Shown here piece by piece: positions 31,701-41,938 of a stretch of DNA of 64,000 bases. The position numbers were made by a program, and so were the translations under genes. Position 1 is the stretch's first letter. The number at the start of each line of letters is the position of its first letter. The notes below the pieces were generated by a model, which had not been told where the DNA came from, ran no database searches, and was given only the letters and a program-made list of their open reading frames with translations. The DNA comes from Saccharum officinarum (lineage: Eukaryota; Streptophyta; Magnoliopsida; Poales; Poaceae): positions 84,827,914 to 84,891,913 of the forward strand of contig CM036158.1 of assembly GCA_020631735.1 (NCBI GenBank). The letters run 5' to 3'.

Positions 31701-31942
31701 AAGTTGAAACTCAATGAAGCAACATAGAGCACATTTGAGAGAGAGTGATAATTTGATATTGCAATCTTGCCTATACCCTTGACTTTGCTTTTTGAATTGT
31801 CCCCAAATGTGATCTTATCTTGACATACCCCATTCTCTTCAAGTGAGGTGAACATACGAGGATCACCGGTCATGTGTTGTGTGCAACCACTATCAATCAC
31901 CCAATGAGATCCACCAGTCTTGTAGTTCACCTACACACAAGA
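28752..31942 (-). pseudogene. Sirevirus pol (protease-integrase-RT-RNase H), copy 1
   Basis: Same content and same stops as copy 2 (46113-49305), which is described fully there. In addition it lacks one G in the run at about 29227, so the RT/RNase H frame breaks into 29935-29183 and 29114-28752. One amino-acid difference from copy 2 lies at about 29470. The extra break sits in a homopolymer and may be a consensus error rather than a real mutation. Confidence 0.85.
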
Positions 31943-31944
31943 GA

Positions 31945-34283
31945 TCAAGCCTTTTGTTTAGGGACCCAAACTTGAGAGGGACCCTTAACTTTTTCAACTA
32001 GTGACTTGGCAACCCATATTTTCTTAGGCCTATTCTTGTTAGGGGGACCCAAGAACATGACTTTTATCTTTCCACTTGAGTCCTTTCTAAGCATGTAATG
32101 AGCATTGAAGGCAAAGGGTCTAGCATACTTGGGCAAGGGTTGTGGTGGTAGAGTTTTGCACTCATGAGCAAAGTGGCCTTCTTGTCCACACTCAACACAT
32201 CTTTTTGGCTTGGGCTTTGACTTGCTTTGTTGTTGTTGAGCTTTGACCTTCTTCTCTTGATTTGCCAAGTAACCAATGCCACTCCTATCCATCTCCATAA
32301 CGGTGTTCATGAGTAGCTCACTTTGCAAATGTTGGCCTCTTGTGAACTTGCTTAGGCCGGTCTTGAGATGCTCTTTTTCTTGCTTAAGCTTCTTGTTTTC
32401 TTCAATAAGTGACTCATTTGAAGCTTGCTTTTCAAGAGCCATTAGCTTCTTGTTCTCAACCTTAAGCATCTCATTCTCACTCTTGAGCTTGACATACTCA
32501 TCATAGTTGTCGGCCTCAACCACACTCTTGCCTTTGCCGCTAGAGCCTTGCTCAAAGTTCTCAACAATCAAATCATCACATGATGTAGCTATATCAATTT
32601 AACAACTTGGTTAGTAGCATCATGTGTCTCAAGGGCAAGCTCATTAGCAACAATAAGAGTATCATAGTTGATTTTCAATGTGGTATATTCATCTTTTAGC
32701 AAGTTGAGCCTAGTGATGAGTTCACCATGCTTCTTCTCAATTTTATCATGTTTATCTCTAAGCTCCTTGTTAGAAGTTTTGAGCTCCTTGAGAGAGGAAG
32801 ACATAGTTTCATTTTGATCTTTGAGCTCATCCCTAGTCTTATATGCACTTTCAAGCTTAGATGAGAGTGATTCATTTTTATGTTGAAGCTCATCATTTTC
32901 ATTTCTAGTTCTTCTTATGATTTTAGAGTATTTGTTCAACAATTTTACTAGTTCATTATAAGAAGGTGCATCATATTCATCATCACTATCACTGTCATCA
33001 TCATCACTATCACTATGTTGTACCTTTCGATCACCCTTAGCCATGAGACATAGGTGGGAAGTAGACGATGACGGTGAAGATGGCGGTGAAGGTGGTGATG
33101 AAGATGTTGACGAAGATGATGATGGCCCAATCACAAGTGCGGCGATCTTCTCTTTTTCATCGTCGCTTTCATCACCGGAGGACTCACATGATGATTCAAT
33201 GTCGGTGAGCCAATCACCAATAATATAAGTCTTGCCTCCCTTCTTCTTCTTGTAGAACTCTCTTTTCTTGCTATCTTTCTTTTTGTATGGCTTGTTCTTT
33301 CTTTTCTCATCTTCTTCATCACTTGAATCATCTTTCTTGCCCTTGTACTTGTTCTTGTACTTGTCTTTTGGAGGCTTTGGGCATTGATGATCTAGGTGGC
33401 CAAGTTCACCACAATTGAAGCAATCCATTTCAGAGATTGGCTTCCTTTTGCTACTAGTGAAGAATTTCTTCTTCTTGCCATCGAACTTGATGCCACTCTT
33501 GTTGAGCTTCTTTAGCATCTTGGTGGTCTTCCTCACCATGAGTGCAAGTGATGCATCATCAATGTCACTTTCACTTGAGCTTTCTTGCACCATCATGGCT
33601 TGGCCCTTCTTCTTTTTCTTTTCATGGCTAGCTTTGAAGGCCTAGTCTTTTTTCTTGGAAGATAATGAGCCCTCTTCCGGAGTGATGTGCATGTACATCT
33701 CATGTGCATTGATCTTTCCCAATACTTGAGTTGGTGTTGCGGCGGAGAGATCACTTTGGTGAAGTACGGTGACAATGTGTCCATACTTCTCAACGGGAAG
33801 AACACTCAAGATCCTCCTTGCAACATCCGACTGACTCATTTGAGTGAGTCCAAGAGCATTGAGATCTTCTACAAGAACATTCAAACGAGTGTACATTTCA
33901 TTAGCACTTTCTTTGGGAAGCATCTCAAAAGAATTAATTTTCTTTAAAGCAATGTGATAGCGTTCCTCACGCTCACTCTTAGTTCCCTCATGGAGAGCAC
34001 AAAGATTTTCCTATAATTCATGAGTATTTTTGGCATTACGCACACGATTGAAGATATCTTTGCCTAGGGCCCGGTAGAGTGCATTTTTTGCCTTTGCATT
34101 CCACCGGTCGTATTTCTCCTCGTCGCCACTTGGGTTGGTGGGATCCCTTATAGGAGGAAGCCCTTCGGTTGTGGCTCTAAGGCACCCAACATCTATGGCT
34201 TCGAGGTATGCCTCCATACGAATTTTCCAATATAGAAAATCGTCTCCCTCAAAAGTGGGAGGTGGTCCTTTCCCATTAGACAT
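31945..34283 (-). pseudogene. Sirevirus gag, copy 1
   Basis: Same as copy 2 gag (49307-51646), but a one-T loss in the run at about 32598 splits the frame between the coiled-coil region and the second zinc knuckle (33596-32589 and 32571-31945). The shared stops near 34011 and 33642 are also present. Confidence 0.85.
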
Positions 34284-34322
34284 CTTGCTCTAGGCGGTGA
34301 AGCCTAAATAAAGAGCAATGCT

Positions 34323-34334
34323 GCTCTGATACCA
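34323..34334 (-). promoter_or_regulatory. Sirevirus primer binding site (copy 1)
   Basis: The minus strand reads TGGTATCAGAGC, complementary to the 3' end of initiator methionine tRNA, two bases after the 5' LTR end. Confidence 0.9.
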
Positions 34335-34336
34335 AT

Positions 34337-35977
34337 TAAAAGGATCAAGATGCCCAAGAGGGGGGGTGAATTAGGCTTTTCTAAAAATTAATGGCAAGAA
34401 TTAAATCCTACAAGCCAAACTTCACCCCTAGTGCCTACTAGTGTTCCTTGTGATTCTACCGATAAAAGTTTTGCACCCTAAGTTCCAATCCTAGACTAGC
34501 ATGGCCATTCTAGGAAAGTAAACAAGCAATGAAAGTAATGCACGAAAGTAAATGCTTGAAAGTAAGGGTTAGGAACACGGTGATGTTTTGCCGAGGTATC
34601 GGAGAGTCGCCACTCCCCACTAGTCCTCGTTGGAGCACCCACGCAAGGGTGTAGCTCCCCCTTAATCCGCGCAAGGATCAAGTGCTCTCTACGGGTTGAT
34701 TCTTCGACACTCCATCGCGGAGAATCACCCAAAACCGCTCACAACTTGAGTTGAGTCACCCACAATCTCGTCGGATGATCACCAAACTCCCAATCACCAC
34801 CAAACCGTCTAGGTGATGGCGATCACCAAGAGTAACAAGCTAGAACTCTCACTTGACCATAACAAGCCTAATGAGAATATGGATGCACACTTGCTATACT
34901 CTTGTCACTAGTGAGGAATCACAAACTTTGATTCTCAAATCACTATTCTCACTAGGGCTCTTGCACTCCCTTGCACTCCAAAGGTGTTTCTCAGCTGAAC
35001 AAATGAGCAAGAGACCTCTAAAAGAGGTGGAGGGGATGTATTTATACACCCCTCAGACAAATCCAACCGTTATCTGTCGAATCAGTAAAATGCGCACTGA
35101 CCGGACACGCCGGTCGACATGACCGGACGTGCCGGTCAAGTGTAACAGTCGGAAACCGAAAGTTATGCTGAGTGACTCGACGCGCCGATCTGAGATGACC
35201 GGACGTGCCGATCAGAGATGATCGGACGCGCCGTTCAGGGATGACCGGACGCATCCGATCATGCAAGAACCTTACTGGAAACTGATCTGACGCTCGACCG
35301 CGTCTGATCATAGCTGACCGGACACGTCAGGTCAGCTCGGGACCTTACTAGAACATGACCAGATGCGCTGATCACTTCACAGTCACGTCCGATTACACAG
35401 TTTACCCTCTGAAACACGTGTCAGACTGACCACCGCGTCCGGTCCTCTCAAGGACCACGTCCGGTCGATCAGTTAAACCCACACTATCTTGTTAGTACTG
35501 ACCGGACGCGTCCGGTCATGACCAGGACCATGTCTGGTCATGGGTAAACTGCTCAAACGACTTCTAAACGCGACGCAACTTGAACCAAGTTGCTTCCAAT
35601 TGAACTCTGAGCTTTTCTAGAGCTACCTAGTGCTAAGTTTGACAAGTGTGCACCACACCTAAATAGAAGACTCACTTAGGTCAAGCTACTTGCTCATGCC
35701 CCCCTTTATAGTACGGTCAAAGGAAGAAACAAAGATCCTAACGACTATTCCAGATGTAACTCAACACCTTGACATCCGGAACTAACCGTCCTTAATCTTA
35801 TCGTTGATCCTTTGAAAACCAAAATGATTTCCATCAAGGACATGAATACCATATTGCCTAAAGCAGTTATCATCTCCATGACCTAACTTACCAATGTTTC
35901 TGCAAAACACACATTAGTCATGGTAATAATGTGTTGTCATCAATTACGAAACCAACACCGGGGCCTAGATGCTTTCA
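34337..35977 (-). repeat. Sirevirus 5' LTR (copy 1)
   Basis: 1641 bp. The TATA box is at 35046-35039 (minus), with the palindrome cluster directly upstream (about 35095-35535). The terminal CA beside the primer binding site reads TA, in both copies of the block, so it is a real old mutation. Confidence 0.9.
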
Positions 35978-35982
35978 CTTGG
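35978..35982. repeat. Target-site duplication of the Sirevirus, right (CTTGG)
   Basis: Matches 22537-22541. Confidence 0.85.
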
Positions 35983-35985
35983 GTG

Positions 35986-36471
35986 CTAGTGTTGTTGGCT
36001 CTTCAGGTAGGTACGGCATCTATGGGTGTGCAGGGGAGTGCAGGATGCATTTCTTGAATGAGAACTTCTCATATCTTTGATGGAAAAGACAATCTTGGCA
36101 TACTCTGTATAGATGATAGCTTTGGTTGTACATAGGAACGGTCGTCCCAAAATAATTGGTACTGTTTCATCTCCTCCTGTCTTCACTACCACAAAATCCA
36201 CTGGGACATATGATTGCTCCACATGAACAATAGCTTCTTCCAGTACTCCCTTAGGGTAGCAGATGGACTGATCTGCAAGGTGCAAACGCATATTTATGTA
36301 CAACAAAGGATTACCTAATATCTTTTCATAAATTACCTTGGGCATGATATTGACACTTGCATCAAAGTCGCAGACAGCTTTTGGAAAGACATGGCTTCCT
36401 ATAGAGATATGAATGACAGATCTCCCTGGATCACCTTTCTTGTCGAGAAGTGAATAGTCAATCCACTTCAC
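35986..36471 (-). pseudogene. E2 protease domain 1 (copy 1)
   Basis: Athila-lineage retropepsin: DPGRSVIHISIG lead-in, active-site segment VCDFDASVNIMPK, then LADQSICYPKG and the second hallmark VPIILGRPFL. The residue after the Asp-Phe pair is Asp where the family has Gly, so the catalytic loop is probably dead. It continues from gag in the same frame. It ends just before the Sirevirus insertion, and a second protease domain follows on the other side. Confidence 0.8.
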
Positions 36472-37269
36472 TTCTATCGGTTGAATGTAGTAGTTGGCTG
36501 CATTGTGAATACCAATAAGATTTATAGTTTATAAATCATCTGGCAGGTCTAGAATTTTACCTTTCTCTAGTGGAGGAATAGCAGCTGCCAGCTGAGCTAA
36601 TTATGATTCTAACATTTTATTAAAGCTATGCTGGTTTTTAATAGCAGAAGTAAAGATATCCATTCTAGAATTTATATTTTCTAAAACTTTATCATTAGAG
36701 ACTACCTTCTTACTTATTTGATCTAGTAGTTTAGATTGACCAGCAACTAAATCTGTCAAAGGTGGTTGATTGTAATTGCTATAATTATTATTGTCTTAAA
36801 AGTTACCTTGGTAATTACCTTGATAGTTTGGCCTTTGTTGCTGATTCCATTAATTTTGCTGAGGACGATAGTTGTTGTTGTTATTGATGTAGTTCACATC
36901 CTCTTAAAATTCTAGAAAGTTAACTCCTTAGTGCCCAACATCTTCACATTCTTCACAAGTCATGTGAAAATCACTAATGTGCATGACTTCCTTCTTCATC
37001 GTGTCTCTAGCTTCAAGCTTCTTCATGATGAGGTCTAGTTTCACAGACACCATGTTAGCTTCCTTGAGCTGATGCATACCTCCTCCTCTCTTGCGAGGTT
37101 GAACATGTTCTTCATTTTAGCTCTGATTTGAGGCCATCTTCTCAATGAGCGCTGTTGCATCTATGAGGTTTAGTGACAAGAATGCACCTCCAGCTGCAGC
37201 ATCGACTGATTCACGAGTACTAGTGAATAGCCCGTGGTAGGAGGTCTGCATAAGCAACCACTTCTCCAT
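36472..37269 (-). pseudogene. E2 C-terminal gag (copy 1)
   Basis: The minus strand encodes the late part of an Athila gag: YHGL, AAAGGAFLSL, ALIEKMASNQS, RGGGMHQLKE, a CEEC zinc-knuckle remnant with the last Cys replaced, an Asn/Gln-rich NNNNYRPQQN stretch, and SAIKNQHSFNKMLES. Several in-frame stops are present. The N-terminus is missing because the sequence joins the LTR remnant abruptly at 37270. Confidence 0.75.
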
Positions 37270-37619
37270 CCTCAAGGTCAGTAGAAGAATACTCTAGAAG
37301 CTTGTGGAAGAGGGGAGAAGGGGGTCGCCCCGTGGCTGGCTGGCCCCACCTGACAGGCATTCAGCCTCCGCTTTGTTTCGGTGTCTTCTAGGGTCTTCTA
37401 TAATATACTAGTATTTATATCATAGAGAAATTCCAAAAATTCTTTTAATAATTAGATATCTCTCTCCACTTTTTCTGTATAACTCTCTGTAAACATTAAA
37501 ATTCAACAAAGCCCATGGAATTCGTCAGATAACACCCTAGTCTTCTATGTTTTCATGTATTTTGACCATTCTCTCATGTTTATTTCACTATATATTGTTG
37601 ACATTAACGACCGTCAACA
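37270..37619 (-). repeat. Truncated 5' LTR of E2 (copy 1)
   Basis: 350 bp homologous to 19040-19400. It starts on the minus strand at 37619 with TGTTGACGGTCGTTAATG. The LTR stops mid-U3 and is joined to mid-gag, so a deletion removed the rest of the LTR, the primer binding site and N-terminal gag. TTAGG follows at 37620-37624. Confidence 0.8.
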
Positions 37620-39428
37620 TTAGGTCTAGTAGGTTCTAGAAAAATCTTGAGACGGCGGCCATTTACCTTGAATAAAGTACATTCGTGTGATTGTAGAGTT
37701 ACCGCTCCATGTGATGATGCATTCACCACTCTACAATGGTCCTTTGCATTTGCTTCAAAGTTTTCCATGCCCGAATAATTTGACCCTAGAATTAAAAAGT
37801 AATACCTTATCTCTGGGTGCAAACTCCTTCTTGATCCTCTTGTCATGACATCTCTTAGTTCTTTCTTTATAGATTTTTGAATTGTGATATGCCTTTTCTC
37901 TCCATTCTTCCAATTTCGATATTTGCATCTTCCTCTTTTTTCCTGCGGCTTCAAAATCTATGTTCCATCGCTTGATAGCCCAGTAAGCCTTGTGCTCTAG
38001 TTCTACAGGCAGATGACAAGTCTTACCATACACCAATTGGTATGGTGACATAACCAATGGTGTCTCGTAGGTAGTACGGTAAGCTCAAAGTGCTTCATGT
38101 AATCGATCTCTCACACACCATTCCCATTTCATCTATTGTCTTCTATAGAATGTTTTTGATCTGTTTGTTTGATGTTTCTGCCTGGCCACTTGTCTGGGAT
38201 GATATGGAGTGGCAACATTGTGACGAATCCCATGACTCTTAGATAGAGGTAAAACCTCTTGTCAATAAAATATGTTCCTCCATCGCTAATCACCATTTTT
38301 AGAACTCCAAATCTTGGAAATATTATTCTTCAAACATCTTCCTGGAATGCCTTGAGTCAGCTTTCTTGCATGCATGGCTTCTACCCACTTGGATACGTAG
38401 TCAACTGCCACTAAGATGTACTCGCAATTTTTTGATTTTGGAAATGGTCCCATGTAATCGATTCCCTAGACATCAAAGAGCTCAATTTGAAGGTTGTTGT
38501 GAGCGGCATGGCATCTCTTGAATTGATATTCACGTGCCTCTGACACACTCCACACCTTCGGATAAAATCTCTAGTGTCTTCATACATGGTTGGCCTAAAG
38601 AATCCACTCTGCCAAATCTTCGCATGAGTACGGAATACCCCATAATGTCCTCCATATGGTGATGAGTGGCACTTCTGAATAATTTGAATGCCTTCCTCTG
38701 CCGGCACACACCTTTTGAGCAGTCCATCAGCATAGACTCTGAAGAGGTACGGTGGATCCCATATGTGGAGATGACTTTCATAAATGAGTTTTCTTTTGTT
38801 CTCCCCTAGTGGTACATGACCTGCAAGGCTGCAACCATAAAATTGACAATATTCACGTACCACGGGTCTGATTTGGTTACCTTGAAGAGCATGTCATCCC
38901 TCAGTGAATCATTAATAGGCAATTCCTGCGAATTCTCAAATTGCATTCTAGACAAGTGATCGGCAACAAAATTTTCTACTCCCTTTTTATCTTTTATTTC
39001 TAAATCAAATTCTTGGAGTAATAAAAACCATCTTATCAAACGAGGTTTAGCATCTTTTTTAGTGAGCAAATATTTCAAAGCAGCATGATCAGTATAAACA
39101 ATTACTTTTGCTCCCACTAAGTAAGACCTAAATTTATCGATAGCAAAAACAACAGCAAGGAGTTCTTTCTCAGTTGTTGCATAATTAAGTTGTGCTCCTA
39201 TCAGAGTTTGCTAGCATAAGCAATTGCATGATGTTTCCTATCTTTAGTTTGTCCCAAAACTGCCCCCACAACATAATCACTAGCATTACACATAATTTCA
39301 AAAGGTAATGACCAATCAGGGGGTCGAATAATTAGTGCAAGATGAGTGCTTTTTTTAAGATGTAAAGATTTCAAACATTCATCATCAAATTCAAAAGAAC
39401 ATCCTTACCTAACAAGTTAGTCAGTGGT
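37620..39428 (-). pseudogene. Element A pol: RT end, RNase H, integrase (copy 1, error-rich end)
   Basis: Same content as 54984-57064 but cut by the gap at 39428. Single-base losses relative to copy 2 lie near 38196, 38243, 38494, 39330, 39358 and 39399. These shift the frames of the integrase core and the RT/RNase H junction. The RNase H part (39117-38806), integrase zinc finger (38863-38411) and integrase C-terminus (38057-37755) are still readable. Confidence 0.8.
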
Positions 39429-39528
39429 NNNNNNNNNNNNNNNNNNNNNNNNNNNNNNNNNNNNNNNNNNNNNNNNNNNNNNNNNNNNNNNNNNNNNNNN
39501 NNNNNNNNNNNNNNNNNNNNNNNNNNNN
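39429..39528. other. Assembly gap of exactly 100 N
   Basis: One hundred Ns, the usual placeholder for a gap of unknown size. It lies exactly between the end of copy 1 and the start of copy 2 of the 17.3-kb block. Confidence 1.
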
Positions 39529-39902
39529 GGAAGTCGGCACGAACATAGTAATCTTAAATTTTTACCAGGACGTCCTTTGCTATGCCTTCAGGCCATCTCA
39601 ACGACTGGTCCGCCATCTGCAGCTACATATAGGTCGGGTATAATTGTTCGTTACCAAATAAATACTCATATGTTACCTTTTGACATTATGTTAGCACCCG
39701 ATCCAATGTCACAGAAGGTGTTGCGAAAGATCTTTTGGTTGATTGTGCATTCAATTATTGGTACTTCGAGATCATCCTTCTTGACTAGAAATGGTGGTGT
39801 GAGCAAATGGTCGCTCTCTGCGTTGACTGTATTGATCATCTTGATAGTTTCTTCTAGCACTTGGCTGAGCTTGTTCCTCCTCCGTTTTCTGTTGTTCTTT
39901 TT
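39529..39902 (-). pseudogene. E2 protease domain 2, partial (copy 2)
   Basis: Same as 22164-22536 of copy 1. An extra T near 39679 breaks the frame just after DIGSGANIMSK, and the gap removes the second hallmark. Confidence 0.7.
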
Positions 39903-39907
39903 CTTGG
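39903..39907. repeat. Target-site duplication of the Sirevirus, left (CTTGG, copy 2)
   Basis: Identical in sequence and context to 22537-22541, and paired with 53342-53346. Confidence 0.85.
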
Positions 39908-41522
39908 TGAAAGGATCAAGATGCCCAAGAGGGGGGTGAATTGGGCTTTTCTAAAAATTAATTGCAAGAATTAAATCCTACAAGCCAAACTTCACCCCTA
40001 GGCCTACTAGTGTTCCTTGTGATTCTACCGATAAAAGTTTTGCACCCAAAGTTCCAATCCTAGACTAGCATGGCAATTCTAGAAAAGTAAACAAGCAATG
40101 AAAGTAATGCATGAAAGTAAATGCTTGAAAGTAAGGGTTAGGAACACAGCAATATTTTGCCGAGGTATCAGAGAGTCGCCACTCCCCACTAGTCCTCGTT
40201 GGAGCACCCGCGCAAAGGTGTAGCTCCCCCTTGATCCGCGCAAGGATCAAGTGCTCTCTACGGGTTGATTCTTCGACACTGTCGCGGTGAATCACCCAAA
40301 ACCGCTCACAACTTGAGTTGAGTCACCCACATTCTCGTCGGATGATCACCAAACTCCCAATCACCACCAAACCGTCTAGGTGATGGCGATCATCAAGAGT
40401 AACAAGCTAGAACTCTCACTTAACCACAACAAGCCTAATGAGAAGATGGATGCACACTTGCTATACTCTTGTCACTAGTGAGGAATCACAAACTTTGATT
40501 CTCAAACCACTATCCTCACTAGGCTCTTGCACTCCCTTACACTCTAAAGGTGTTTCTTAGCTGAACAAATGAGCAAGAGACCTCTAAAAGAGGTGGAGGG
40601 GATGTATTTATACACCCCTCAGACAAATCCAACCGTTATCTGTCGAAACAGCAAAACGCGCACTGACTAGACGCGCCGGTCGACATGACCGGACGCGCCG
40701 GTCAAGTGTAACGGTCGGAAACCGAAAGTTACGCTGAGTGACCGGACGCACCGATCAGAGATGACCGGACGTGCCGATCAGGGATGACCAGACGCGTCCG
40801 ATCATGCAAGAACCTTACTGGAAACTGATCTGACGCTCGATCGCGTCCGATCATAGCTGACCGGACGCGTCAGGTCAGCTCGAGACCTTACTGGAACATG
40901 ACCGGACGCGCCGATCACTTCACAGTCGTGTCTGATTACACTATTTACCCTCTGGAACACGTGTCAGACTGACCACCGCGTCCGGTCCTCTCAAGGACCG
41001 CGTCCGGACGATCAGTTAAACCCGCACTGTCTTGTTAGTACTGACCGGACGCGTCCGGTCATGACCAGGACCGCGTCCGGTCATGGGTAAACTGCTCAAA
41101 CGACTTCTAAACGCGACGCAACTTGAACCAAGTTGCTTCCAACTGAACTCTGAGCTTTTCTAGAGCTACCTAGTGCTAAGTTTGACAAGTGTGCACCACA
41201 CCTAAACAGAAGACTCACCTAGGTCAAGCTACTCGCTCATGCCCCCTTTATAGTACGGTCAAAGGAAGAAACAAAAGATCCTAACAACTATTCCAAATGT
41301 AACTCAACACCTTGATATCCAGAACTAACCGTCCTTAATCTTGTCGTTGATCCTTTGAAAACCAAAACGATTTCCATCAAGGGACATGAATACCATATTG
41401 CCCAAAGCAGTTATCATCTCCATGACCTAACTTACCAACGTTTCTGCAAAACACACGTTAGTCATGGTAATAATGCATTGTCATCAATTGCCGAAACCAA
41501 CACCGGGGCCTAGATGCTTTCA
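39908..41522 (-). repeat. Sirevirus 3' LTR (copy 2)
   Basis: 1615 bp, same termini as 22542-24159. Most differences from copy 1 are C/T or G/A changes, mainly at CpG sites in the palindrome zone, where copy 1 is more often in the decayed state. TATA box at 40612-40605 (minus). Confidence 0.9.
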
Positions 41523-41535
41523 ATCTCCCCTTTTT
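41523..41535 (-). promoter_or_regulatory. Sirevirus primary polypurine tract (copy 2)
   Basis: AAAAAGGGGAGAT on the minus strand, one G fewer than copy 1. Secondary purine tracts lie at about 41916-41905 and 41891-41883. Confidence 0.75.
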
Positions 41536-41938
41536 GGTGATTGATGACAACACTTAGATTCAGAAGATATGAGTTGAGGTTTTCGATCATGCTTGGTTCA
41601 CATAAGCATAAAGCTGTAAGCACAAGGGGTTAGTCATTGCTTATGTGTTCCAAGCCAACTGAGTGTACTCATAAGATAAAACATGAAGAGTTAGTACACA
41701 TAAAACATAGCTCATATGAAATCAGAGTAAGGCACGGAAGCACAACCTTATGAGCTAAACACCATTAAGTGACATAAATATAAAGACATAGTCTCACAAA
41801 CTCATAGTCACACAATGCAGGGCGAGAAAGTAAACATGATGCATGAATGTAGCACACAAGAAAAACGAAACCCTCTATCAACACTCCCCCTGAATCTATG
41901 CTCTCTCCCCCCTTTGGCATCAACCGCCAAAAACTAAT

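Larger units (their letters stand above)
22542..35977 (-). mobile_element. Sirevirus (SIRE/Maximus-lineage Ty1-copia) retrotransposon, copy 1
   Basis: 13436 bp with CTTGG duplications. Minus-strand order: 5' LTR 35977-34337, primer binding site 34334-34323, gag, pol (protease-integrase-RT-RNase H), GC-rich leader, env-like region, multiple polypurine tracts, 3' LTR 24159-22542. Sirevirus hallmarks are all present: great length, two zinc knuckles in gag, a large region after pol with an env-like ORF, repeated polypurine signatures, and palindromic CGGAC clusters upstream of the TATA box. It is non-functional: the disablements shared with copy 2, plus two extra one-base deletions in gag and RNase H. 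Confidence 0.9.
17753..37619 (-). mobile_element. E2: non-autonomous Athila-like gypsy element with nested Sirevirus (as assembled, copy 1)
   Basis: Minus-strand order: truncated 5' LTR (37619-37270), C-terminal gag (37269-36472), protease 1 (36471-35986), Sirevirus insertion (35977-22542), protease 2 and tail (22536-21660), spacer, polypurine tract, 3' LTR (19400-17753). TTAGG duplications flank it at 17748-17752 and 37620-37624. There is no reverse transcriptase, RNase H or integrase, and the primer binding site and N-terminal gag were lost with the rest of the 5' LTR. The element sits in the integrase gene of A. Confidence 0.7.
22164..39428. repeat. Copy 1 of a 17.3-kb duplicated block
   Basis: 17265 bases matching 39529-56799 almost base for base. 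The block starts inside E2 protease 2 and ends inside the RT of element A, neither a natural element boundary. The end abuts the 100-N gap. Net single-base losses relative to copy 2 concentrate in its last 1.4 kb (about seven bases), against a handful over the preceding 14 kb. Confidence 0.95.

Noticed and set aside
32942..33130. His- and Met-rich or Asp/Gly-rich ORFs opposite or out of frame with gag (also 50311-50591)
   Set aside because: Shadow frames of the Ser/Asp-rich gag segment.
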